Shown: piece by piece, positions 35,201 through 44,559 of the stretch | Layout of the letters: every line of letters begins with the position of its first letter | How positions within the stretch are numbered: the stretch's first letter is position 1 | From: Solanum dulcamara | Taxonomy: Eukaryota > Streptophyta > Magnoliopsida > Solanales > Solanaceae | Direction: 5' to 3' | Assembly: GCF_947179165.1 (NCBI RefSeq) | Contig: NC_077241.1 | Location: 28,347,746-28,411,745 of the forward strand | DNA: 64,000 bases | Translations under genes and position numbers: made by a program | The notes under the pieces: model-generated | Told to the model about the DNA's origin: nothing | What the model saw: only the letters and a program-made list of their open reading frames with translations | Database searches by the model: none

Positions 35201-36404
35201 TATTCTTGCTACTCACATCAATTACCAACCCCTCCAGCAGGACCAACCATGTTGGACACTAAACAACAATGGGGAGTTTAGCTGTTCTTCTGCTTGGAAT
35301 ATCATCAGAGACAAGAGACCCAAAACCAGGATTAACTCCAATACCTGGCATCAATTCATACCTTTCAAATGTTCCTTTCTTGTTTGGAGAGCCCTTAGGG
35401 GAAAGTTACCAACCAATGAGAAAATAACCAGCTTTGGACACTCTCCTTCACAATGATTTTGCTGCTACAGACCTGGCCAAGACACTATAGACCATATATT
35501 TGTTGCAGGAGCATTTGCCAGGAGTACTTGGAGTATGTTTGCTGACTCTGTGGGCATAAACAAGGAGTACACACCTCTCAGAAATTTGTTAATGAGATGG
35601 TGGACCTCTAAATGCAGGAATGAGGCTCACAAGCTCATGATACAATCACTCCCTATCTTCATATGCTGGAACCTCTGGAAGAATAGATGTGCTTCAAATT
35701 ATGGAGGAAAGCATTCTAACCTTGCAAGAGTAAAGTTCTCTGTCTTTAAAGACACTTCCCACTTGCTGCACAGTGCTTTTCCCTATATCAACTGGCCAAA
35801 CAACTGGAGGGACCTGGTTCTATTGGTTGAGAAATGCTACCATGATATCAAGATTATCCCTGTATGCTGGTCCAAACCCCCTGACCACCTGCTGAAGCTA
35901 AACACTGATGGCAGTGCCCTCAACACCCCTGGGTACATTGGAGGAGGAGGAATCCTTAGGAATGCATCTAGTGAACTCATGTTTGCTTATGCAATCCCTT
36001 TAGGGACTGGAACTAACAATCAAGCAGAGATCAAAGTTGCTATCTTTGGTCTCTCTTGGTGCCTCCATCTTGGTTATATGTAGGTTATTCTAGAGGTTGA
36101 TTCCCAGCTACTCCTTAAATGGATGCAACATGAAGCAAAGCCTCCATGGTCTATCAAAGAGATGCTGGACAAACTCAATACCATCATCCTCAATTTCCAA
36201 GAGTTCAGCTGTAACCATGTTTTCAGGGAAGCCAACTCTACAGTTGATATTCTTTCCAAGCACAGTCATAAGTGCACTGCCCCTGAACTCTATTTCAACA
36301 AGCATGATCTCCCCAAGGAAGCTAGAGCCCACATGGAGTTAGAATTGCTGGGCATGGCAAACTTCAGAAGAAGAAGGATAAAAAGGATCAAGAAACCCCC
36401 TTGA
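32241..36404 (+). pseudogene. LINE ORF2 (endonuclease - reverse transcriptase - RNase H), broken
   Basis: ORF2 proteins nick the target and copy the LINE RNA into it. The start ATG (32241) overlaps the ORF1 stop. An APE-type endonuclease begins MSSILSWNVRGIN and has LEP (about 32349), GDFN (32637-32648) and SDH (32899-32907). RT has PDGMNG, LLPKVSHP, FRPISLSN, KLDMAKAYDRVSW, LKQGDPLSPSLF and the catalytic FADD (34294-34305). A zf-RVT region follows (35280-35530). RNase H has Asp at 35906, Glu at 36026, Asp at 36099 and Asp at 36246, the expected acidic set. Lesions: frameshifts near 32685 and 34468; stops at 32854, 34848, 35454 and 36081. Domain order is that of plant L1 LINEs with a C-terminal RNase H. 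Confidence 0.92.
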
Positions 36405-36899
36405 CCTCTTCCTTATTACAGTTCTAATTTGGCTTCAATTTGGATATTTCTATGTATAGTTATAGCTACTTTGAAGATCCTATAATTAGGACCATTGTAA
36501 AGGGGATAACCTCCTTTTCTTATTGCTTTTATAGACATAACAACTTGCCTCTTGAGGTAAGGAATAGGGTTTTTCTTCTTTCTTTTGCTATCTTTGTTGT
36601 ATGTGCATGTAATTACAAAATTGCACCTCCTCATCCTTCCCTTGGAGGCACCCCCTTATATGTCCCATGGTGCAGCAGGAGCAGGATGCATCAGGTTACA
36701 ACTGGAAGTTTGCCTAATCCTATTGATGCAAGCCCTCTTTGGATTTATGCTAAGGGTTGCAGTAACACAGGATCCTGCATAGGGAAGCCTTTCTACTGCA
36801 AATTCAGCTTGCCTCTTACCTTTCTTAACAACAACACCCTCCAGCAACAGATCCACCAACTTGCAACACTCAGGGAACACCTACAAGTCATTAGTATTA

Positions 36900-39800
36900 G
36901 TTACTATAACTTGCAGAATTGTTTGTATGTGTGTTTTTTTGTTTTTGTTGGTGGATGCAGGTACCATAAGGAGCTGATCCTGATCACAACTAAGGGTCCC
37001 CTTTTGGAAGTAGCTTGCAACAACATGCATATTAACCTCCTTTACTATGAAAGTAATTTGGAGCTACAAAAGAACCTGCAGCAGCCTGTGCATCTGTCCT
37101 ACTTGTTTGTCTTCTTGTCACTTGTCTTTATAGGTTCAAGATACCTCAAAAAAAGAGAAACAACAACTTGGCATGCTAGGACTTCACCAAATAGTCAGCC
37201 TCTCACTCAAGCCAACACCCTCCCTATAACATCTATAACTAAACTTCACCAGGGAAAGATGTGCAGGGTAAGTTGCAGCATGTGGAACTGCACCATGGCC
37301 TCAAAACTTTGCAGGATTGCAGCACATACTATTTTTACAAGGCCCAAGAAGTTTCAGCTCAAACGGATAATTCGATACGTTAGGCGAGCGACATTGAAAA
37401 AATCAGCTGCCTTAAGCATAAAGAGAAAGCATTCTGCTTTTTCGAACTTCCAACTTGGGCAAAAAACCTTCAAAATTTGCAGGGATAAAGAAAAGGCCAT
37501 ATATGCAAACCTCATGAAGTTTCAGGTCAAACGGATAATTGGAGACGTTAGTCGAGCGACTTGGAAAGAGATAATAGCCTCCAAAGCTCTTACTGAGGTC
37601 CCCCCCTTTTTGTTAGTTTGTGCAAGCCCTGTTTTGTTTGTTTTTGGTTGTTGTATTATTTCAGGTGCCTGGAGTGATGTATCAACATTCTTTAACAACC
37701 AATACATAGAGAAAAGCACAATTACAACTTCCAACCACCCTGCAACATTTAAGCTTCAGCAGGGCAGCAGGTGCAGAGTGAGGTGCAGCATGTGGACTTG
37801 TCCAAAGGCCTCCAATCTTTGCATGGTTTCAGACAATAATATAATGACAAGGCCCAAGAAGTTTCAGCCCAAACGGACAATTGGAGGCGTTAGGCGAGCG
37901 ACATTGAAATATTCGGATGCCTTAAGCCTAAAGAGAGGACCTTTAGTAATTTGGATCCTCCAACTTGGGAAACAAGCCTTCAAACTTTGCATGGCTAAAG
38001 GAAAAGATATTTATGCTAACTTCATAAAGTTTCAGCTCAAATGGATAATTGGAGACGCTAGTCGAGCGACTTGGAAAATGATAACAGCCTCCAAAGCTCT
38101 TACTGAGGTCCACTCTTTATTGCTAGTCTGTGTATATTATGTTTTGTTTTGGTTTCTTTGTTGTATTATTGCAGGTATCTGGAGTGATATATCAGCATTC
38201 TTCAACAACAAATACATAGACAAGAGCACAAAAACAACTTCCAAACACCCTGCAACCTCTAAGCCTCAGCAGGGCAGCAGGTGCAGGGTAAGGAGTAACT
38301 TGTGGACCTGTCCAAAGGCTCCCAAACTTTTCAGGATTGCAGCATATATTATTTTGATAAGGCCCAAGAAATTTCAGCCCAAACGGATAATTGGAGACGT
38401 TAGGCGAGCGAGCTTGAAACTATCAGCTGTCTTAAACTTAAAAAGGAAGAAATTTGCTAAATGGAAACTCCAACTTGGGAAACAATCCTTCAAACTTTAC
38501 ATGGCTAAAGTAAAGGATATATATGCAAACTTCAGAAAGTTTCAGCTCAAACGGATAAGTGGAGACGTTAGTCGAGCGACATGGAAAATGCTAACAGGCT
38601 CCAAATTTCTCTTTGAGATCCATTCTTTTCTATTAACCTGTACAGGTCTTTGCTTGTCTTTGGTTATTTGCTGTGTATTTGCAGGCTGTTGGAGATCACC
38701 AACATGCTTTAACAACAAATACATAGAGGACAACACTGCTACAGGACTCTCCATGACTGAAACAAAAGGATTGTGCAGAAATGGAGACTCCTCTTGTTTT
38801 TGGTGCTTGTTTGGTTGTATGTATTCCTTTGATTGTTTTTGTTTAGGTGCAAGAACTACTGGGGAGACACACACAAGGAACCTGAACCAGATCACAAGAG
38901 AGGACCTTCTTTTCTGTGAAGCATGCTCCAACAAGTTCCTTAACCTCTCATATTATGAAAGAAACTTGGAGCTGCACACAAACCTACAGCATCTTATCCT
39001 TTCTCCCCATTTGTTAGTTTCTTTGGTGCTTCCTTATGCAGGTTCAAAGATTCCCAAAAGAAGGGAGACAGCAGTTGGGCATAACTGGACCTCATCTCCT
39101 AATCACTACTCCACCTATACCTTCTCCAATAGTTCAACACCTGCAGCAGCTCCTTGTGCAAAACCTGTATTACCTGCAATAGCTCAACACCTGTAGCAGC
39201 TCAACACCTGCTTGTTTGGTTGCTTGTCTTTAGTTGGCTATTTTTGTTTAGAACCTATTTGGAACTGCTATAAGGGCTACAGTTACCTGGGGTTTCTATG
39301 GAGAAGCACACTAAGCTTGCCATCCACACTCTCTATTATCAACACACCCCAGCAACAACTCCAACAACCTGCAGCAAACAAGGAACAAATACAAGCTAAT
39401 TACAGCAGCATGCAGATTTCTTTGGTTGTGTGGTTTGTTGGTTTTGTTTGTCTGTGCAGGTACTACAAGAAGCTGAACCTGATCACAACAAAGGATCTCC
39501 CTTCTTGTGTAATTGACACCAGCAAGCAGCCTAATCACAAAGGAAGCAACAAGGAGATGCACATTTACTTGTTTCTGTATTCTTCTGGTTTTGTTTGTCT
39601 ATGCAGGTATCCCAAACCCAAAAGAGGGATCTACAACAAGCATATTACCACTTCAGCTACAGAGGCAACAAGAAACTGGTTCCAGGACTGCAGCAATCTT
39701 CATTGCTTGCTTCCTTGGCTATTGGCACATATTTACTCTAAGAAGCTGACCACCAGGATTGTGATTCAGTCTTTCTCCTTCCACAACAACAGCCCCAGCA

Positions 39801-40620
39801 GCAGTATTCAACAACTCCAACAACTTCACCCTGCAGCTCAGAAGGACCATCTACAATTCTTGTTAGCATGTTGTCTTGTTTTGGTGGACATGTGCAGGTA
39901 CTTTAATGAGCTGAACACTTCAAAGGAGCTAACCACTCTCTCTTTGGAGGCAACAAGAAGCTGTGTACAGTTCTACAAAGAGTCAAACAGAGGGAGACAT
40001 TACAGCTCCCATATTTGTTTGGCTCTTTGGTTAATTGTTTGTGCAGGTACACAAAGTCTCAGAAAAAGGGAGACAACAACCACACATGCAAGGGCCTCAC
40101 ATACTCCCATCACTTCTCCATGCATACCAGATGCATTCCATCAATATCTGCAACAGCTCCACCAACCTACAGCAGACAAGGAACAACTACAAGCTAATAG
40201 TATTGGTTACAGCAGCTTACATACTTCTTTGGTTGTATGGTTTGTTGGTTTTGTTTGTCTGTGCAGGTACTTCAAGAAGTTGAACCACTTCAAAACAAAG
40301 ACCAACAAGCAGACTAACTACAATGGCAGCAACAAGGAGTTGCACACAAACCTGCACCAGCCTTTTCACTTGCCACAATTGTTAGTTGCTAATGCAGGTT
40401 TACAGATGCACACCTACTACATCCTCAAAGTTGAGAATGCTTGGCTTCTCAGAGAACCTGCAGCCATCATCACCCACTTCTGTACCTCCCATATGCAGCA
40501 TAGCAGCAGCAGTATGCAACATATGCAGCACACAATGAGCATCTACAAGTCACTAGCCAGATTTGTTTGCTTGTGTGTTTTTCTAGTGTTGTTTGCCTGT
40601 GCAGGTACCAAAAGAGGGAT
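36900..40620 (+). repeat. Dispersed cassette array with splice-acceptor-like boundaries
   Basis: A T-rich tract followed by (T)GCAG|GT or TAG|GT recurs with AG ending near 36960, 37133, 37664, 38174, 38684, 38846, 39041, 39459, 39606, 39897, 40046, 40266, 40397 and 40604. Many are followed by TAC(T/C)..AAGAAG(C/T)TGAAC. Units outside the 510-bp array vary in length (about 130-290 bp). Splicing is not shown. Confidence 0.7.
37247..38735 (+). repeat. Three 510-bp tandem repeats with two sub-repeats each
   Basis: Units begin at 37247, 37757 and 38267. The motif AAACGGATAATTGGAGACGT (with changes) occurs at 37361, 37529, 37871, 38039, 38381 and 38549, giving spacings of 168, 342, 168, 342 and 168 bp. 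The higher-order period is exactly 510 bp twice, so all units are in one reading frame. Each unit also has GGCCCAAGAAGTTTCAG and a T-rich tract ending in an AG/G boundary. Confidence 0.92.
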
Positions 40621-40630
40621 CTACTACTGA

Positions 40631-41384
40631 ACCTAACCTCCAACAACAAACAAGCTATCACTGCAGCTAGAGAGGCAGCAAGGAACTGGGTACAGGACTG
40701 CAACAACCATGGCCTCTCCAACACAACCCAACATCCCTCAATACCTGCAGCAACCATATACTTGGACCACCATGCAGGTGTTCGAATGCAGCTACACTTG
40801 TTCTGATATTTAGGCTCTCAATTTTCTCCACAACAACTCCAAGGCTGTTGGATATTATAGCTCCATATACTTCCTCTCCTTTCAGCCTCCTTAGCTGGTA
40901 ATCATGATACTAATACAAAGGCACACTTCACCTGGATTTACCTGGTACGACAAGACTAAAAAGAGCAAAGATGAAAAGAGTTTTCCCATCCCATGCGAGA
41001 TAGAAGTTTCGTATACTTGTTCTTCTTCAATGTAGCTATGTTTGGTACGTAGCATAGTTGAATAGGACTAGTGTAGGTTACTTTCCTTTTTCTCATGGAA
41101 GGGGAGAGTCTCCCTCATTTATGCTTTCATAGTTGAATTGTACTGGGAGGAGTCCTCTCACAGGTTTACTGCTTTCTAGTTATAGTTAGTCTCTTTTTGT
41201 ATCAGGGATGAGTTAGCCGACCTTAATAAGTTAGCCGACTTATGAACCACCATAGGGTCGGAGGTAAGGTTTATGTCCCCCTCCTTGTATTTTTATTTTA
41301 ATTATTTATGTTAAGGCTTGGGGGTGTTGCTTAACCCCTGACTGTGCACGAGAGGTGGGAGCCTCGTGTAGGGTCTGTTCCCAT
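40631..41384 (+). other. LINE 3' UTR terminal segment
   Basis: No open frame of note. It contains a duplicated AGTTAGCCGAC element (41211-41241), a T/A-rich stretch (41280-41310), GGGGTG..TTAACCCC (about 41331-41349) and a perfect 6-bp stem CACGAG/CTCGTG at 41347-41368, then GGGTCTGTTCCCAT before the tail. This 3' end is of the type I associate with Solanaceae L1 LINEs (from memory). Confidence 0.7.
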
Positions 41385-41404
41385 AAAAAAAAAAAAAAAA
41401 AAAA
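41385..41404 (+). other. LINE poly(A) tail
   Basis: Twenty uninterrupted A residues join the LINE 3' end to E4 internal sequence GGTAACATCC, as expected for target-primed reverse transcription. Confidence 0.95.
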
Positions 41405-41511
41405 GGTAACATCCTAAATGTCCTTAGCCTCCTGTTTATAGATGTGGTGCACAACACACCGATAAATAAGACTCTACTAGACAAGGTCTGTAGACATTCC
41501 AAGGATGAACT

Positions 41512-41523
41512 GCTCTAATACTA
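41512..41523 (-). promoter_or_regulatory. Decayed primer-binding site of E4
   Basis: The minus strand reads TAGTATTAGAGC, two changes from TGGTATCAGAGC, next to the LTR terminus GGTCGTG at about 41529. Its position matches 5142-5153 of E1. Confidence 0.75.
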
Positions 41524-41528
41524 CTTTT

Positions 41529-41558
41529 TTCACGACCCAACTCTATAGGTCGTGACTG
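41529..41558 (-). repeat. Residual 5' LTR of E4 (L9)
   Basis: Only the last 30 bp of the LTR (CACGACCCAACTCTATAGG on the plus strand) remain before another LTR terminus starts at 41559. Confidence 0.65.
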
Positions 41559-42735
41559 TGTCACGACCCAACCCCGTAGGCCGCAACTAGAGTCCGACTT
41601 AGACCCCTGTATAAATATCTATCAGTTGTGGTCAAGTTGAACTATAAACACATATTACTATGCATCAGAACCCTCTTGGGTGATAATATTTTTATAAACC
41701 TATAGCCTATTTCATTTGTATTACATCATAAAAGGGCATGCAAGCCGACAAGGCTGCCATAACATAATAACACGTACCCTATATCGTGTAGACCCAGATG
41801 AACCAAACTGACATACACAACCTACATATACATGTCTGCAGACTTCTAAAAATATTAACGACAACATATAGCGGGACAAGGCTCCAGTCGTACCCCTAGA
41901 AAAACAAAAACAATTATATACATCAGCGGCTAGTGCCAAAAACTAGGCTCCAATATGATGGAGCCTCTTCTAGATGAGCTGAACAGAATCCTAAGCTGAC
42001 GAACTCCCAAAACCTGTATATGTACCTGTGGGCATGAAACGCAGCCTCCCGAGAGAAGGGAGTCAGTACCACATATGTACTGAGTATGTAAAACATAACA
42101 TAATATAATTGGAAGTATCTCTGAAATAGAGAAGCAGGGGATAAAATATCAAATCAGAAACTTGTACTTGTACCCTATTAATCATAAAAGCATGCATGCT
42201 CAAATTTTACAATATAGTCGGCCCTATCAGGGATCCGGTAAATCATATCTGTAGGACCATTATAGGCCTGGTGTCATCACCACCTTATTAAAACACATCA
42301 TCACATATATACATTCATACTCGGCCCTCTAGTGAGGGACATGGTGAGTTTTTCATATCATTACATTATCATGTCCTCGTGTAGCTTACCCAGCCTTTTA
42401 GTGAGGGACTCGGTGGATAATGCAGTGAACTGCGCATGTTTACGTACCCGGCCCGAGATTTGGTGATAGAAGGGTTACAGTATACACGAGTAGAGTAGTG
42501 AGTAACCATATGTAATTTAAAACATTATCAGAGACTCGATAGTAAAAACAGATTAAGCCATCGTTTGAGGACCCGAGTAGTAGTGTAGTCATCTCGAGTG
42601 CCCTCTAATTGCCATTATGGTCTATATCAATAATAACCTTGGGGACCCTAGATATGTACTAAAGTAAGGCCCAATCGCTTATGGAACCAGAACCACTTGT
42701 TGTCATATAGTCTTTAGGACATGGAGCCTATAAAT
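41559..42735 (-). repeat. Family A LTR fragment L10
   Basis: The minus-strand LTR starts at its natural terminus (GGGTCGTGACA on the minus strand) inside L9. It carries the family GGACTCGGTG/GCCCTCTAGTGAGG motifs (42230-42420) and stops matching other copies near 42735. The U3 and most of the leader are absent. Confidence 0.8.
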
Positions 42736-43882
42736 TTTTCAAAACTATGTAACTGTTAGTAATTTTGGAATATCTCATTGTGTAGAGCTTTATATTTATT
42801 AAATAAATATTTTTTTGGAAAGATAACACACATACATACAACTCTTGTGTTTATGTTGAAGCTTAATTTTGTTGTTATGGATTCGAAAAGGTTGACGAAA
42901 TATAGGACAAGTTATGTCCAAATTCTTGATTTAGTAATCCCAATGTGCAATAGTTCATGTTTTGATTATATCTTTTTGTACAAAATGTATTCTTGATTGT
43001 TTGTAACCTTAAGACATATAAAAGGTTATGCCATTTACCTATTCAAAATTTAGTTACCGCATTAGGTACTAGGTTGGCCAGATTTACTATTTTTGTAGCA
43101 TAGTATTGTTTACATATTTCAGGCTTAGTTTTGATGATAAATATTATTTTATGTCAATATTATAGAGATGATAGATATTAAAGAGGGTATTTAATTGTGT
43201 TTTCAAGGTTTTTTACACTCATGTACAAGTTGAGGAGCTTAAAATGATGGTTGGTCTACGATTCAAAATCTTAAAGTTATGTTCGATTGTTTGTATGCTA
43301 AATGACTGAGGTTCATGTATAAACTTGTGCTTGTATTCTTGTTACCTACTGGTATATTTGAAAGTCTATCTTGGTACCTTATTTACCTTCTTGTCATTAT
43401 ATATTATCGTGTTGGTGTCTTTTGAGACTTGCAAAACACTTATTTAACTAGCTCACTTATATGGATTTCTCGATCCCTTAACATTCTTGTGGACTTTTGT
43501 CCTTCTTGTGACTGTGACTTTGTCAGTATTGGCATGCCTCTTGATTCGGTTCTTTTGCCATCTTGACTCTGGATTTTTAGTTCTTCTTAAGTATTGAAAT
43601 TGTCCATTTTATGCATGAACTAGAAAGCCATTTTTAATATGGTTCTTGGTTCTCTTGATTATTGGGTTTTCACCCTTCTTGATATAGGTTTCCAGTCTTT
43701 CTTGATACTTTATTATGTTGCATGTGATGGAATGACGTACAGATTGGATGAAACTTATTATTTGATCTCTTGTAAATATGGTTCTACAAGTTCTTGACAT
43801 TTAGATCTTTAAATATCAAACTTGCTACTCTTGATATATTTGTTCACTTGATTTATTTATTATATTTTTATTGTGTTGCCTA
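42736..43882. other. AT-rich interval, unassigned
   Basis: About 1.15 kb that I cannot match to any repeat in the window. It contains only short open frames (the longest plus-strand one is 42778-42996), with no recognised domain and no LTR, tail or tandem repeat. It may be old host DNA or part of an element not otherwise represented here. Confidence 0.5.
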
Positions 43883-44446
43883 TGTTACACCCCATACTTT
43901 TATACCTTGGAACGCGTTCTTAAGTCTCTTGAAAAGCTCTTAAGTTTCATGGAAGGATCGTAAGCCTCTTAAGTTTCTTAAGATTTCCTAAAGTTTCTTA
44001 AAGCTTCTAAAAGCTTCTTAAGAACTCTTAAGCTTCTTAAGAGTTGCCATGTGAGCCAGATAATCTATAACGCTATCAAACAACTGTAAGGTAAGGAGAA
44101 TGTGATACTCCATAGTAGAGAAGATTGGAAATAGAGTTATAAGAATCTGAAAGAAGATGGAGACCGAATGAGATACTTCATAGGACATGACTTATTTACG
44201 TAAGATACCAAATTGAAAATCTTACATACTTAAGCTACTGGAGTACATACCAAGCTTACGTAGCAAGGATTACATAGTTCGTAAAGTAAGACGAGATTAA
44301 GAACCCATGAGGGGAAAAGAGAGTGCCACGTAGCATCATGAGAGAGTGCCACATGGTAGCAACTAGAGCAAGGGTGGTGGACCCCCCCCCCCCACATGCC
44401 ACGTGGCAGCCTGTGATTGGAGAAAAGGGGTGTGTTGGCCCAATGA

Positions 44447-44538
44447 GGGCTTGACACGTGTCACCAATTAGGGCTTGACACGTGTCACCAATTAGGGCTT
44501 GACATGTGTCACCAATTAGGGCTTGACACGTGTTACCT
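44447..44538 (+). promoter_or_regulatory. Four-copy 24-bp array of G-box palindromes
   Basis: Units start at 44447, 44471, 44495 and 44519. Each holds the 12-bp palindrome TGACACGTGTCA (third unit CATGTG, fourth TGACACGTGTTA) followed by CCAATTA. CACGTG is the plant G-box bound by bZIP and bHLH factors. The TATA box follows at 44550. L5 and L12 have only one such unit, so the array is a local expansion. Confidence 0.85.
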
Positions 44539-44549
44539 TAGGTGGACTA

Positions 44550-44559
44550 CATATATATG
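44550..44559 (+). promoter_or_regulatory. TATA box of LTR L11
   Basis: CATATATATG lies 12 bp downstream of the last G-box unit and about 65 bp upstream of the purine-rich leader. Confidence 0.55.

Larger units (their letters stand above)
36452..40630 (+). pseudogene. Long open frame in the LINE 3' module, unknown product (one stop)
   Basis: I do not recognise this sequence. One frame is open from the ATG at 36452 to the TGA at 40628-40630, about 1,393 codons, interrupted only by TAG at 39194-39196. ORF2 ends at 36404, only 48 bp upstream. The predicted protein is Cys-, Lys- and Thr-rich. It has three 170-residue repeats (37247 to about 38735) with KFQ.KRIIGDV.RAT.K, and flanking related blocks (YYESNLEL..KKRETTTWHA near 37040 and YYERNLEL..KRRETAVGHN near 38950). 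There are at least ten hydrophobic stretches of 12-20 residues such as SLVVWFVGFVCLC. The hydrophobic stretches are encoded by T-rich tracts ending in CAG|GT that also look like splice acceptors. It could be a third LINE ORF, captured host sequence, or chance from repeat amplification. Far fewer lesions are seen than in ORF1 or ORF2. Confidence 0.5.
28206..41404 (+). mobile_element. L1-type LINE, 13.2 kb, decayed, with large 3' module
   Basis: A non-LTR retrotransposon: 5' region and ORF1 (28283-32244), ORF2 with endonuclease, RT and RNase H (32241-36404), a 5-kb 3' region (36405-41384) and a 20-base poly(A) tail (41385-41404). It sits inside the internal domain of E4. Sequence before 28206 (..GATCTTAGATATG) and after 41404 (GGTAACATCC..) is contiguous in uninterrupted relatives, apart from a few bases lost at the target, so no clear target-site duplication is seen. 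The usual plant LINE is about 5-7 kb; the excess comes mainly from the 3' region and an enlarged ORF1. Both ORFs carry several stops and frameshifts, so it is not autonomous. Confidence 0.9.
23387..42735 (-). mobile_element. LARD-like LTR retrotransposon E4 (family A), split by a LINE
   Basis: On the minus strand: remnant of the 5' LTR (41558-41529), PBS (41523-41512), internal domain (41511-41405 plus 28205-26378), polypurine tract (26377-26363) and 3' LTR (26362-23387). The LINE at 28206-41404 lies inside the internal domain; the two flanks join to the same continuous sequence seen uninterrupted at about 5015-5050 and 10835-10890. A later A LTR fragment (41559-42735) cuts off the 5' LTR. 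The internal domain is shortened near the polypurine tract relative to E1 and carries a 5S-like segment. No protein domain is present. Confidence 0.8.

Noticed and set aside
42778..42996. 72-codon open frame in the unassigned interval
   Set aside because: Short, AT-rich, with no domain, and no further exon-like sequence recognised around it.
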